Shown: positions 44,376 to 53,677 of the stretch, piece after piece
Layout of the letters: the number at the start of each line of letters is the position of its first letter
Position numbering within the stretch: the first letter of the stretch is position 1
DNA from: Niallia circulans NBRC 13626
Lineage (GTDB): Bacteria; Bacillota; Bacilli; Bacillales; Cytobacillaceae
NCBI RefSeq assembly: GCF_001591585.1
Contig: NZ_BCVE01000010.1
Span: 107,600 to 171,599 of the forward strand
Reading direction: 5' to 3'
DNA length: 64,000 bases
The notes under the pieces: generated by a model
What the model was told of the DNA's origin: nothing
What the model saw: the letters and a program-made list of their open reading frames with translations, nothing else
Database searches by the model: none
Position numbers and translations under genes: made by a program

Positions 44376-45539
44376 ATGCTTAGACAGAATATTACTCTTT
44401 CTATCTTACTTATAAATTTATTCATTGCCTTTCTCGGTATTGGTCTGGTTATTCCTGTAACTCCAACGATTATGAATGAGCTTCATCTTTCTGGAGCGAT
44501 TGTTGGTTACATGGTGGCAGCTTTTGCGATTGCCCAGCTTGTTGTTTCTCCTATAGCTGGTCGCTGGGCCGATCAATTTGGAAGAAAGCGCATGATTGTC
44601 ATTGGACTACTTATCTTTGGTGCGTCTGAATTATTATTCGGAATCGGTAAAACGGTCAGCATTCTTTTTCTTTCACGGGTGCTTGGCGGGATTAGTGCGG
44701 CGTTTATTATGCCTGCTGTTACGGCTTTTATTGCCGATATTACTACAATGGAAGCTAGACCGAAAGCACTTGGCTATATGTCTGCTGCTATTTCCACTGG
44801 ATTTATCATTGGCCCAGGAATTGGCGGGTTTTTAGCAGAAATTGGGACGCGTATGCCTTTTTATTTTGCCGGAATCTTAGGCTTTACAGCTGCGATTCTT
44901 TCCTTTTTCGCCTTAAGGGAGCCTGAGCGACGGACAGAGGAAAATCAAGCAATTGCAGAAAAGGTGGGCTGGCAGCGAATTTTCGTGCCTATCTATTTTA
45001 TTTCTTTTCTTATTATCTTTATTTCATCCTTTGGTTTATCTTCCTTTGAATCACTATTTTCACTTTTCGTCGATCATAAGTTTGGATTTACGCCAAAGGA
45101 TATTGCAATTATCATTACAGGTGGGGCGACAGTTGGAGTCATTGCGCAAGTAGCCTTATTTGAAAAATTGACAAAGTGGATGGGCGAAATTCTGTTAATT
45201 CGATATAGCCTGCTTTTTTCCACTATACTAGTCTTGCTTTTAACAATTGTGCATTCTTACTCTCTCATTCTCCTTGTTACGATTATTGTTTTCGTTGGCT
45301 TTGATTTAATGCGGCCAGCCGTGACGACCTATCTTTCCAGAATCGCGGGAGACGAACAAGGCTTTGTCGGCGGGATGAATTCCATGTTCACAAGTATTGG
45401 CAATGTATTTGGCCCGATTATTGGAGGAATATTATTCGATATTGATTTAAATTATCCTTTCTACTTCGCAGCTGTCTTTTTAGCGATCGGTATCGCCTTG
45501 ACTCTTATTTGGAGACAAAAATCGTTAGCTAAATCTTAG
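44376..45539 (+). CDS. MFS multidrug efflux transporter (NorA/Blt-like)
   Basis: This 387-residue protein has twelve predicted helices, with the MFS motif A region RWADQFGRKRMIV in loop 2-3 and motif C-like FIIGPGIGGFLAEIG in helix 5, characteristic of drug:H+ antiporters. It is preceded by the 19-bp-spacer MerR promoter and followed by the MerR gene 20 bp downstream, as in the Bacillus bmr/blt systems. Confidence 0.92.
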   Translation: MLRQNITLSILLINLFIAFLGIGLVIPVTPTIMNELHLSGAIVGYMVAAFAIAQLVVSPIAGRWADQFGRKRMIVIGLLIFGASELLFGIGKTVSILFLSRVLGGISAAFIMPAVTAFIADITTMEARPKALGYMSAAISTGFIIGPGIGGFLAEIGTRMPFYFAGILGFTAAILSFFALREPERRTEENQAIAEKVGWQRIFVPIYFISFLIIFISSFGLSSFESLFSLFVDHKFGFTPKDIAIIITGGATVGVIAQVALFEKLTKWMGEILLIRYSLLFSTILVLLLTIVHSYSLILLVTIIVFVGFDLMRPAVTTYLSRIAGDEQGFVGGMNSMFTSIGNVFGPIIGGILFDIDLNYPFYFAAVFLAIGIALTLIWRQKSLAKS

Positions 45540-45559
45540 AATGGATGGAGTTGATTAAG

Positions 45560-46420
45560 ATGGAAGAGAAACTTTACTCCATTGGAGAAGTCGCTAAAGT
45601 GGCGAATATTACCATTAAAGCACTTCGCCATTATGATAAAATCGGCTTATTTAAACCTGCTTATGTCGATCCCAAAACGAATTATCGCTATTATCGGGAT
45701 ACACAATTATATCGGCTTGATATTATTAAATTGCTTATTTCAATCGGCACACCTCTTGGGCAGATTAAAGAAATCCAAGAAACAGATAACTTGGATTTCG
45801 TCGCTTTCTTGAAAAAACAAGAAGAGCTGATATCCGAAAAAATCGCTTCCTTACTAGAGACACAACAGTCTATTCGAGAGCTCCGCGAAGAATTGCAAAG
45901 ACAAGAATATCCGTTTGGAGAAATCGTCCTAATGGAAAAGGAAGATCAAGCCATTATCCAAACAAGCGTTAAAAATATTGGGCCACAGAACATTCTTAAT
46001 CCTTCCTATAGCAACCTAAAAAAAGCAACAAAGGAAGAATTTCGCAACAATGGCTATGGCTCCATTATTCCATTCAAACAATATGAAAAAGTGGAAGAGA
46101 TTACTTATAGCTATCTTTATACACCAGTCCCTTTACGAAAACAGCTATCCAGCCTTTCCAATGAAGCAGAGCGAGCAGTTATTCCGAAGGGGACATATGT
46201 ATGTATCAAATTAAAATCCAACATATTTACAGAGTACTTTCAAACCTTGCAAAAGCTCCTTCACTATGTACAGGAACAAAACTTAACCGTGACCAGTGAC
46301 ATTTACGAAACATTCTCGGTGGGGCTTTACCATAAGAAAGAAGAGTATATTAGCGAGTTTAGTGTGCGGGTCGCTGAGTGTGGAAGCAGGGGAATAATGG
46401 ATGATAAAATGAAAGGGTAG
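45560..46420 (+). CDS. MerR-family regulator (BmrR-like) of the adjacent efflux pump
   Basis: This 286-residue regulator has the N-terminal winged helix (YSIGEVAKVANITIKALRHY), a coiled-coil dimer helix (about residues 75-110) and a C-terminal GyrI-like effector-binding domain. The start is placed at ATG 45560 (MEEKLYSIGE); an earlier ATG-like frame start at 45545 gives an extra five residues. It likely binds cationic drugs and activates the 44309-44339 promoter. Confidence 0.92.
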   Translation: MEEKLYSIGEVAKVANITIKALRHYDKIGLFKPAYVDPKTNYRYYRDTQLYRLDIIKLLISIGTPLGQIKEIQETDNLDFVAFLKKQEELISEKIASLLETQQSIRELREELQRQEYPFGEIVLMEKEDQAIIQTSVKNIGPQNILNPSYSNLKKATKEEFRNNGYGSIIPFKQYEKVEEITYSYLYTPVPLRKQLSSLSNEAERAVIPKGTYVCIKLKSNIFTEYFQTLQKLLHYVQEQNLTVTSDIYETFSVGLYHKKEEYISEFSVRVAECGSRGIMDDKMKG

Positions 46421-46717
46421 AAGTAAAGCGTTTGGGTAGAACTTTGCGCTATTAGGCGAAAGTATATTCTTGTCAAAACCAAAAAGGAGATATTCAAATA
46501 ATTTGCCTCATTTCTGCGATTGTTCCTAAGGCTTAATTTTGATGCATAGTCTCACATTTAAAGAATAACGAAAACATTTCGTAAACCATGATTTGATTTC
46601 ATTTTGGACAACCTTAAGTCTTACGTGACTGTTTTGTTCATAAGGAGGAATTATTCCGCAATTGCAGAATAATGTATCTGAAGGGTTTATAATTCCCCTA
46701 TCGAGAGGAGAGAAGAG
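46421..46717. promoter_or_regulatory. intergenic region with 24-bp imperfect palindrome upstream of VOC gene
   Basis: No gene is seen. ATTATTCCGCAA and TTGCAGAATAAT (46650-46673) form a 24-bp palindrome with a single mismatched pair, about 45 bp before the VOC start. This could be an operator. No matching copy was noticed elsewhere in the window. Confidence 0.5.
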
Positions 46718-47122
46718 ATGCGTGAAACTTATTTAGAAACTGGATTAGAAGGAATTGCCTATTGTTGTCTTCCAGTGGCTGATATTTTTCAGACTGCGGA
46801 ATGGTATGTGAAACATTTTGGTTTTGAAGTGAAGTTTCCTCGGGAAGATCGGTTAAGTCTATGGAATAACGGGAGACCTATTCTTGACTTATTGAAGAAA
46901 GACACTGATACAACTGCTACTTTCACCCTTAACGGTAAACCTCATTGGATTATCACCTTTAGAACAAAGAATATCCATGCACTATACAATAAGCTTAAAG
47001 CCGAGGGCGTTTCTGTAAGACCTTCTATTACGGATGAGGGGGAATGGGGCAAATTCTTCACGTTCAAAGACCCTGACGGAAATTTTTTTGATGTATGGGA
47101 GCACCCGGATTGTCCTATGTAG
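46718..47122 (+). CDS. VOC (glyoxalase/bleomycin-resistance fold) protein
   Basis: This 134-residue single-module VOC protein has LPVADIFQTAEWYVKHFGFE at the N-terminus and the C-terminal FKDPDGNFFDVWEHP metal-ligand strand. Substrate is unknown. ATG 46718 has GAGAGGAG upstream. It converges with the MarR gene across a shared terminator. Confidence 0.87.
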   Translation: MRETYLETGLEGIAYCCLPVADIFQTAEWYVKHFGFEVKFPREDRLSLWNNGRPILDLLKKDTDTTATFTLNGKPHWIITFRTKNIHALYNKLKAEGVSVRPSITDEGEWGKFFTFKDPDGNFFDVWEHPDCPM

Positions 47123-47240
47123 AGATTTAGGATTAGCGAAAAGAAAGATGTATTTTACTAAAGAAGTTTATGTATTTTGAAAATGACGCTAGAAAAGTCA
47201 ATGTCTAAATAAACAAAATAGGCTGCATAAATCCAACATA

Positions 47241-47270
47241 AAAAAGTCAGGTCCCAGACCCGACTTTTTT
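47241..47270. terminator. bidirectional terminator between VOC and MarR genes
   Basis: AAAAAGTC-A-GGTC pairs with GACC-C-GACTTTTT around a CCA loop. T-runs exist on both strands, serving the two convergent genes. Confidence 0.88.
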
Positions 47271-47772
47271 ATGTGCATTTCTTTTCCTTTGGCAAAAATA
47301 ATACTTCGAAATCTTCTAAATCATCGATACCGTCTGCTTCCATTTTCTTACCGACAGCGGCTACTAATAATCTCATTCCTTCTTCGACTTTTGCTTGCTC
47401 ACTTGGCTGCAAATTGTCTAAGACGGCTCCCATTATTTGTTGAATGGGCTTTGGGGATTTTTCTTCGATTTTCTTTAGCATTCTTTCTGTTAGCATAATC
47501 TGAACGGATCGTTTGTCTTTCGGATTCGGTTTCTTTATCAGAATGCCCTTTTCTGTCAGTCGTTCTACAATATCCGAAACGGTACTTTGTGTGATGCGCA
47601 GATTTTGGGTAAGCTCCTTCACACTTATTTTTTTATGAAGGAAAACTTCTAGGATGACACGCGCTTGAGGAGCAGTTAGTCCATGCTCTTCTGCGTGCCT
47701 TTGGAGGCTCTTCATAATAAATCGATTCAAAAAATCAATCGATTCCCAAATGTATGTCGGCCTATCTAACAT
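47269..47772 (-). CDS. MarR-family transcriptional regulator of the ABC exporter
   Basis: This 167-residue protein has a winged helix with recognition region ITQSTVSDIVERLTEKG and wing KDKRSVQIMLTE. GGAGG lies before ATG 47772. It follows the ABC gene pair (78-bp gap with a terminator) and probably represses it at the tandem palindromes 51488-51513. Its recognition helix resembles that of the MarR at 60575-61027, whose operator shares a 10-bp core. Confidence 0.9.
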   Translation of the reverse strand: MLDRPTYIWESIDFLNRFIMKSLQRHAEEHGLTAPQARVILEVFLHKKISVKELTQNLRITQSTVSDIVERLTEKGILIKKPNPKDKRSVQIMLTERMLKKIEEKSPKPIQQIMGAVLDNLQPSEQAKVEEGMRLLVAAVGKKMEADGIDDLEDFEVLFLPKEKKCT

Positions 47773-47803
47773 TTTTTACCTCCTTTCTATAAGAAGCTGG
47801 AAG

Positions 47804-47832
47804 AAAAACTCGCAACATTCTAGCGAGTTTTT
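47804..47832. terminator. terminator between ABC exporter and MarR genes
   Basis: AAAAACTCGC (47804-47813) and GCGAGTTTTT (47823-47832) form a 10-bp perfect stem with a 9-nt loop. Confidence 0.85.
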
Positions 47833-47849
47833 CTATGAAAATCTTTTTA

Positions 47850-49691
47850 TTACGATGCTTCTTCAAACTGGCTATTATAAAGCTCAGCGTAAAATCCATT
47901 TTTCGCGATTAATTCTTTATGTGTTCCGGCTTCAATAATATCGCCGTCTTTCATGACAAGTATTAAATCGGCATTTTTAATTGTAGAAAGTCTATGGGCG
48001 ATCACAAAGGAAGTTTTTCCTTCTGTCAGCTTATCCATTGCTGTTTGGATCAGTAATTCCGTACGGGTATCCACGGAGCTAGTCGCTTCATCTAGGATAA
48101 GTAATGGCGCCATTTTTACCATGGCACGTGCGATGGTGATAAGCTGTTTTTGACCTGCTGATAAACTTGTTTTGTCATCCAAGATAGTATCATAGCCGTT
48201 TGGCAATGTTTTGATAAAATGATGCAAGCCAACTGCTTTGCAGGCAGCTTCTACTTCTTCATCCGATACTCCTTCTCTTGAATAGACGATATTGTCGCGG
48301 ATAGAACCTTCAAATATCCATGTATCTTGCAGCACCATACAGAAAAGATCATGCAGGGCCTCTCTTGTCATTTGGTTGGTTGGAATCCCGTCAATCGTTA
48401 TCTCGCCGCCATTTATTTCATAGAAGCGCATGAGCAAATTAATTAATGTTGTTTTTCCAGCGCCAGTCGGGCCTACGATTGCGACCTTCTGACCAGCGGC
48501 TACTTGTACGGAAAAGTCTTCAATAATCGTTTTTTCTTCGCTGTAGCCAAAACGGACATGCTTAAATTCCACATCGCCTTTGATATTTGCCAATTTTGCT
48601 GTTTTCTCCTCTTCTGCTGCTAGTTCTTCCTCGGACAAGAACTCAAAAACACGCCCACTTGCTGCTGCTGTGGACTGCAGATTTGTTGCTGCTTGCGCAA
48701 TTTGTTGCAGCGGCTGTGTGAATAAGCGAATATACAGCATAAAGGCAACAATAACACCAAATGAAATATGGCCATTTACGGCAAGAGCCGCCCCGACAAT
48801 ACATACAACCACATAACCAAAGTTTCCAATAAACATCATTAACGGCATCATCAGCCCTGACATAAATTGCGATTTCCACGCACTCTCATATAGTCGTGTG
48901 TTAATAGCAAAAAAATCGTCCTTCGCCTGCTGTTCAGCATTGTAAGCTTTCACGACATTATGGCCAGAATAGATTTCTTCAATATGACCATTTAGTTTTC
49001 CAAGCTCTTGCTGCTGTTGAGCGAAGTATTTCTGTGATTTCGAAATAATAAAGAACATAAACGCAAAACCAATAAAGGTAGAAAGAATCGCTGCAATCGC
49101 CATAATCCAGTTTGTATAGAACATCATGATTAAGGAACCGACGAACATAGTAATAGCAGTAATTAAGCTGCTAATACTTTGGTTCATCGTCTGTCCAACC
49201 ATATCGACATCATTTGTAACCCGGCTAAGGACATCACCAGTTGTTGTATTATCAAAATATTTTAAAGGCAGACGGTTAATTTTTACCGAAATGTCTCTTC
49301 TTAATTGTTTCGAAATTCTCTGGGTAACAGTTGCCATAATATAGCCTTGCACATAGTTAAAAATAAAACCTAAACCATATAGGAAAACCAACAGAATCGC
49401 TACATTATATACAGCGCCTAGATCAATTTCCCCCATCAGTCCTGCTGTAATATAATCCGTCATTTTGCTTAGCTGATCAGGACCGATAATGCTAAAGATT
49501 GCCGCTGTCATCGCAAGAATTAAAGCAAAGATGATAATCGGAAAATAAGCCTTACAGTAAATGACCAGCTGCTTTAAACTGGAAAAATTCATCCCTTTTG
49601 CACGCGGAGGAATCGATTTTGCTGGCTGGTTCCCCAACTCCTCCGTTTGGGTTGGATTTTTTGCTTCTTTTACCTCGTTTTTCTTAGCCAA
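47850..49691 (-). CDS. ABC exporter half-transporter, subunit 2 (multidrug type)
   Basis: A fused permease-ATPase of about 613 residues with Walker A VGPTGAGKTTLI, signature LSAGQKQ (degenerate relative to LSGGQ) and Walker B LLILDEATSSVD. Together with the next gene upstream it should form a heterodimeric exporter (BmrCD/YheIH type), in which one ATP site is degenerate. The start is set at TTG 49691 with AGGAGG nine bases upstream, overlapping the upstream gene by 8 bp; the open frame extends to 49742. Confidence 0.92.
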   Translation of the reverse strand: MAKKNEVKEAKNPTQTEELGNQPAKSIPPRAKGMNFSSLKQLVIYCKAYFPIIIFALILAMTAAIFSIIGPDQLSKMTDYITAGLMGEIDLGAVYNVAILLVFLYGLGFIFNYVQGYIMATVTQRISKQLRRDISVKINRLPLKYFDNTTTGDVLSRVTNDVDMVGQTMNQSISSLITAITMFVGSLIMMFYTNWIMAIAAILSTFIGFAFMFFIISKSQKYFAQQQQELGKLNGHIEEIYSGHNVVKAYNAEQQAKDDFFAINTRLYESAWKSQFMSGLMMPLMMFIGNFGYVVVCIVGAALAVNGHISFGVIVAFMLYIRLFTQPLQQIAQAATNLQSTAAASGRVFEFLSEEELAAEEEKTAKLANIKGDVEFKHVRFGYSEEKTIIEDFSVQVAAGQKVAIVGPTGAGKTTLINLLMRFYEINGGEITIDGIPTNQMTREALHDLFCMVLQDTWIFEGSIRDNIVYSREGVSDEEVEAACKAVGLHHFIKTLPNGYDTILDDKTSLSAGQKQLITIARAMVKMAPLLILDEATSSVDTRTELLIQTAMDKLTEGKTSFVIAHRLSTIKNADLILVMKDGDIIEAGTHKELIAKNGFYAELYNSQFEEAS

Positions 49692-51441
49692 TTTCGAGTT
49701 CCTCCTTTGATAATTGTGATAAGGCAATTTCTTGATAAACATCGCAAGTTACCATCAACTCATCATGCGTACCCATTCCAACCACTTCGCCTTTATCTAA
49801 TACCAGAATGCGGTCAGCATCCTTAATTGTTCCAATTCGCTGTGCCACAATAATATTAGTGGCATCATTGATCTCTTCTTTCAGTTTAGAGCGTAGGACA
49901 CGATCTGTTTTATAGTCCAACGCGGAAAAAGAATCATCAAATAAATAGACTTCTGGATCTTTATAAATGGCACGAGCAATCGATAATCTTTGTTTCTGTC
50001 CACCAGAAAGATTGGTTCCACCTTGTGAAATCGCGGCCTCATATTGCTGATCCATTTTTTCAATAAAGTCTTTTCCTTGCGCAATTTCCACTGCTCGTTG
50101 GATATTTGTCTGTTCCACTGAATCCTTATCTTCCTCTCCAAACATAATGTTGGAAGACACAGAGCCACTGAACATAACTGCTTTTTGCGATACATATCCA
50201 ATTTTGTCTCGTAATGCTTCTAGCTTATAATCCTTCACATTTAGACCATCTACCAAAATTTCGCCCTCGCTTGCTTCCATAAAGCGAGGTATCAAGTTCA
50301 ACAGAGTACTTTTTCCGCTCCCAGTAGAACCAATAATCGCAACAGTCTCTCCTTTGGAAGCAGTAAAGCTAATATTTCGGAGGATATAATCACTCGCACC
50401 AGGGTATTTAAAGCTGACATCGCGAAATTCAATCTCTCCTACCTTGTCTCCATCTGTTTTCGAACCACTCTTAATTTTCACATCGGTATTCAGCACTTCG
50501 TTTATTCTCTTAATCGAAACTGCCGCACGAGGAAGAAGAACAAATGTAATGGAAACCATCATAAACGCCATAATGATTTGCATCGCATAGGAAGAAAAGA
50601 CAACCATGTCTGAGAATATCGGCAAGCGGTCTGCCATTGCCGCATTATTGATTAACACTGCTCCAATCCAATAGATGGCAAGCGTCATCCCCGACATTAT
50701 CAGGGAAATCGTCGGCATCATCAGGGCCATGATTCGAGAAGTGAATAAATTTGTATCCGTTAATTCCTTATTTGCTTTCTCAAATTTTTCCTCATGATAG
50801 TTTGCTGCATTATAAGCATGAACAACCCGGATTCCGTTTAAATGCTCTCTTGTTACCATGTTAAGATTATCCGTTAACTTCTGGATAACTTTGAATTTTG
50901 GAAGAGCAACTAACACAATCGTAGCAATCAGCACTAATAGCACCGCAATCGCCACGCCTGTAGCAGCAGTCCATTCCCAGCTTTTCCCGGTAATTTTTAA
51001 AATTCCCCACACGGCAATGATCGGTGCTTTAATAACAATTTGTAAGCTTAATATAATCAGCATTTGAACTTGCATAATATCATTTGTCGAACGAGTTATT
51101 AAGCTAGCTGTTGAAAAACCAGACAGCTCTTCCATTGAAAAAGATAATGTCTTATCAAAAACCTTTTTACGGAGACGATTCGAAAAGCCCGCGGCTACTT
51201 TTGCGGCAAAGAAAACCGTGATAATCGAAGCAACCATACTTCCGATCGCACAAAGCATCATAAATCCGCCTTGAGCTAAAACGTCGCTTAACTCACTTCC
51301 CTCTGTCTGCACCAGCCTTGTAATTTCAGACATATAATCTGGCAGCTTTAAATCAAGCCATACTTGTAAAATAATAAAGACTAATGCACATGAAATGAAC
51401 ATCCAGTCCTTTTTTTGAAAGTTTTTAAAAATATTTATCAT
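49684..51441 (-). CDS. ABC exporter half-transporter, subunit 1 (multidrug type)
   Basis: A 585-residue half-transporter starting MINIFKNFQKKDWMFI at ATG 51441 (GGGGGAGG upstream). The frame is open to 51756, but that part overlaps the promoter and the thioredoxin-like gene. It has six membrane helices, Walker A IGSTGSGKSTLL, signature NLSGGQKQR and Walker B VYLFDDSFSALD, where Asp replaces the usual catalytic Glu, the expected degenerate site in a heterodimer. It is translationally coupled to subunit 2. Confidence 0.92.
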   Translation of the reverse strand: MINIFKNFQKKDWMFISCALVFIILQVWLDLKLPDYMSEITRLVQTEGSELSDVLAQGGFMMLCAIGSMVASIITVFFAAKVAAGFSNRLRKKVFDKTLSFSMEELSGFSTASLITRSTNDIMQVQMLIILSLQIVIKAPIIAVWGILKITGKSWEWTAATGVAIAVLLVLIATIVLVALPKFKVIQKLTDNLNMVTREHLNGIRVVHAYNAANYHEEKFEKANKELTDTNLFTSRIMALMMPTISLIMSGMTLAIYWIGAVLINNAAMADRLPIFSDMVVFSSYAMQIIMAFMMVSITFVLLPRAAVSIKRINEVLNTDVKIKSGSKTDGDKVGEIEFRDVSFKYPGASDYILRNISFTASKGETVAIIGSTGSGKSTLLNLIPRFMEASEGEILVDGLNVKDYKLEALRDKIGYVSQKAVMFSGSVSSNIMFGEEDKDSVEQTNIQRAVEIAQGKDFIEKMDQQYEAAISQGGTNLSGGQKQRLSIARAIYKDPEVYLFDDSFSALDYKTDRVLRSKLKEEINDATNIIVAQRIGTIKDADRILVLDKGEVVGMGTHDELMVTCDVYQEIALSQLSKEELEIG

Positions 51442-51487
51442 GAAACCATTCCTCCCCCTGCAGCCATACATCAATTCCACCAAATAC

Positions 51488-51543
51488 ATCGTATCCGATA
51501 TATCGTATGCGATTATATTAATGATTTTAGAGTTCGATGTCAA
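51488..51543 (-). promoter_or_regulatory. promoter of ABC exporter operon with tandem MarR-type operator
   Basis: On the minus strand the -35 TTGACA (51538-51543) and -10 TAATAT (51515-51520) are 17 bp apart. Two copies of ATCGTATsCGAT (51488-51499 and 51502-51513), 14 bp apart and near-palindromic, lie at the transcription start. The core TCGCATACGA is repeated exactly in the operator at 60522-60535. Confidence 0.82.
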
Positions 51544-51562
51544 ACAAAAGCTTTTACCAATT

Positions 51563-51591
51563 AAAAAACAGCCCTCAAATTCAAGGGCTGT
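51563..51591 (-). terminator. terminator after thioredoxin-like gene
   Basis: ACAGCCCT and AGGGCTGT form an 8-bp stem; TTTTTT follows on the minus strand (51563-51568). Confidence 0.88.
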
Positions 51592-51595
51592 CTGC

Positions 51596-52153
51596 TTATT
51601 TAATGATCTCTTGGACTCTGCTCTTAAAGCTATTGTATACATATGTCCAAATAGCTGGCTCCGTGCGATATCTTTTTTGCAGGCTTTCGTAAAACTCTTT
51701 TTGTTTTTCCGCAAATGCTGGATCCTCTTTTGCAGGAAGCTTAGCGCGTCCTTCATTAACTATTTCTTGGACTTCTGGTGCACGCGGTCCCCATTTGCCA
51801 ATTAACTCGCCTTGTTCATTTAAAATAAGCACCATAGGAATTGCTCTGCCGCCGTTTGTTAAATGGCGATCAATTAAATCTGTATCTGCATCTCGCAATG
51901 CCACATGCATTGGCAGATCCGCCGCTTCCACTATTTTGCGAAGAACAGGATTAATCACCATCGCATCGCCACACCAATCTTCCGTAATCGTTAGGAAATG
52001 CAACTTATGCTTTTTTAATTCTTCTATAAAACTATCTTGCGGTAAAGAGAAGTTGTCATATACTTCATAGCTTTCCTCTTTTAATGTACTCATGTTTTCC
52101 ATATATGTTTGAATCGTTGTGCCTTCTTCAAAATATTGCTGCTCTGTCTTCAT
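51596..52153 (-). CDS. thioredoxin-family protein with WCGD active site
   Basis: This 185-residue thioredoxin-fold protein has the active-site segment LTITEDWCGDAMVINPVL, with a single Cys instead of the C-x-x-C pair, and the cis-Pro segment AIPMVLILNEQGELIGKWG. Such one-Cys proteins (YbbN/BrxC-like size class) may act in thiol exchange rather than disulfide reduction. I use ATG 52153, ten bases after GGAG, rather than the GTG three codons upstream. Confidence 0.85.
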   Translation of the reverse strand: MKTEQQYFEEGTTIQTYMENMSTLKEESYEVYDNFSLPQDSFIEELKKHKLHFLTITEDWCGDAMVINPVLRKIVEAADLPMHVALRDADTDLIDRHLTNGGRAIPMVLILNEQGELIGKWGPRAPEVQEIVNEGRAKLPAKEDPAFAEKQKEFYESLQKRYRTEPAIWTYVYNSFKSRVQEIIK

Positions 52154-52318
52154 TATGTACACGCTCCTTTTTTATGTAGACCTTCTCTATTATTTTACTA
52201 TGTCTATGTGTTTCATACTATTTTGACGATTTGGGATAAATTGCTTTTTTTGATAGATGAATGCATAAGGCTTTGTTACAATTATCTTAACAAGATTTCT
52301 TAAGATTGGAGTTATGGC

Positions 52319-53383
52319 ATGAAGAAATTTCTTTCAACACTTGGAATGGCTTTGATTGGAGGAGTATTTGGTGGGGCACTTATGCTCGCTCTTTTATCGC
52401 AAGAATGGAGTATAACTAATATTCTTATCAGCGTAGTTTGTTTCCTTGCTTTTTATATTATACATATTATTTTACATGAAGGGGGACATCTTATTTTTGG
52501 AAAATTGACTGGCTATTCGCTTGTTTCCTTTCGCGTTTTTTCCTGGATGGTTGTTGCCACCAAAGACGGTTTAAAGTGGAAAAAGCTGCATATGCCAGGT
52601 ACATTAGGCCAATGTTTAATGGCTCCTCCCGAATATGTGAAAGGCAAGTATCCCTTTAAGTTGTATTTATGCGGCGGAGTTATCATAAATTTTCTCAGTA
52701 GTTTAGTGGTTGGCGGCATTGCTTGGATTATATATGGGAATGCTTTCCCTATCCCTGTCACTCTATTCGTACTCCTTGGCCTCTTCATTGGAGTAACCAA
52801 TATTATTCCCTATGGTTTTAATGATGGGATGACGCTAAAAATGGCTTGGAGCAACGAAAAAAAGCAATGGCAGCTATTTAGTCAATTCTATATTAATGCC
52901 CAAACTTCCAATGGCGTTTCTTATCAAGAGCTGCCAGAAGAACTATTTGCACTGCCCGATGGCGATGATGGGAAGGATTATTTTTCCCAGTGGGGACTGT
53001 GCATGCAACAAGTTCGCGCAATGGACCGCCTCGATTTTGAAGAGGCAAAAAGAATTAATGACATACTGTGGGCAAGGAAAGACGAGTTAATCCCCCTTTT
53101 CCGGGTGGAGGTTGCCAAAGAGCGCTTGTTTTTGTTAACTGTACTGGATGGTGACAAGGAAGAAGTCCAATCTATTTATGAGAATAAAGAAGTTAAGCGT
53201 TTCTTAACAATCAAACAGATGAGCAATAAACGAATTGCAGCAGCGTATGAAATGTATGTAAATGGCGATCATGATAAAGCAGCTGCGCTTTGCGAAGAAG
53301 GCGCTCAGTTGGAGAAGCATAATCCGAATATGACGGATATTGTGCTGGAGAAGCGATTGATGAAGACTTTGTTGGCGGGATGA
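52319..53383 (+). CDS. M50-family membrane metalloprotease-like protein
   Basis: This 354-residue protein has HEGGH (residues 53-57) inside the helix YIIHIILHEGGHLIFGKLTG and four to five membrane segments, consistent with a site-2-protease-like Zn enzyme. The third M50 ligand is likely in NDGMTLKMA. The C-terminal 150 residues are soluble and helical. Substrate is unknown. It is followed directly by repeat array 1. Confidence 0.85.
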   Translation: MKKFLSTLGMALIGGVFGGALMLALLSQEWSITNILISVVCFLAFYIIHIILHEGGHLIFGKLTGYSLVSFRVFSWMVVATKDGLKWKKLHMPGTLGQCLMAPPEYVKGKYPFKLYLCGGVIINFLSSLVVGGIAWIIYGNAFPIPVTLFVLLGLFIGVTNIIPYGFNDGMTLKMAWSNEKKQWQLFSQFYINAQTSNGVSYQELPEELFALPDGDDGKDYFSQWGLCMQQVRAMDRLDFEEAKRINDILWARKDELIPLFRVEVAKERLFLLTVLDGDKEEVQSIYENKEVKRFLTIKQMSNKRIAAAYEMYVNGDHDKAAALCEEGAQLEKHNPNMTDIVLEKRLMKTLLAG

Positions 53384-53417
53384 GTTTTGGTGGGGTGGAA
53401 TTGAGTTGGGTTGGAGG

Positions 53418-53591
53418 GTTGGCTGATTTTGGCTCGGGTTTGGCTGATATTTTCCTAGTTTAGCTGATTTCTCCTCTGCTTTGGCTGATATTTTCTCCGT
53501 TTGGCTGATTCCAACTCCGCTTTGGCTGATATTTTCCCAGTTTGGCTGATTCCAACCTCCCTTTGGCTGATATTTTCCCAGTTTGGCTGAT
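53418..53591 (+). repeat. helically phased TTTGGCTGAT repeat array 1 (nine boxes)
   Basis: Nine copies of TTTGGCTGAT, one with A for G and the first degenerate on its left side, are spaced 21,20,21,20,21,20,21,20 bp. The alternating spacers are ATTTTCCCAG-like (10 bp) and TCCAACCTCCC-like (11 bp), giving a 41-bp unit. As 41 is not a multiple of three, the array is not a coding repeat. It lies between convergent genes. Confidence 0.93.
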
Positions 53592-53677
53592 TCCTCCCCC
53601 ACTTTTCCCAATAATTAATGGATAATGAGCATAGTTTATTCTCTACTCATCATCCATTCGAATATTTATCCAATTGC

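Noticed and set aside
49684..51756. N-terminal 105-residue extension of ABC subunit 1
   Set aside because: It would include the promoter and operators, run into the thioredoxin gene and lack any family match; ATG 51441 has a strong site.
53204..53611. Minus-strand protein rich in SAKLGKYQP/NQPNWENISQ peptides
   Set aside because: It is a read-through of the 41-bp repeat plus the antisense of the M50 gene; the peptide changes frame with each unit and has no conserved start.
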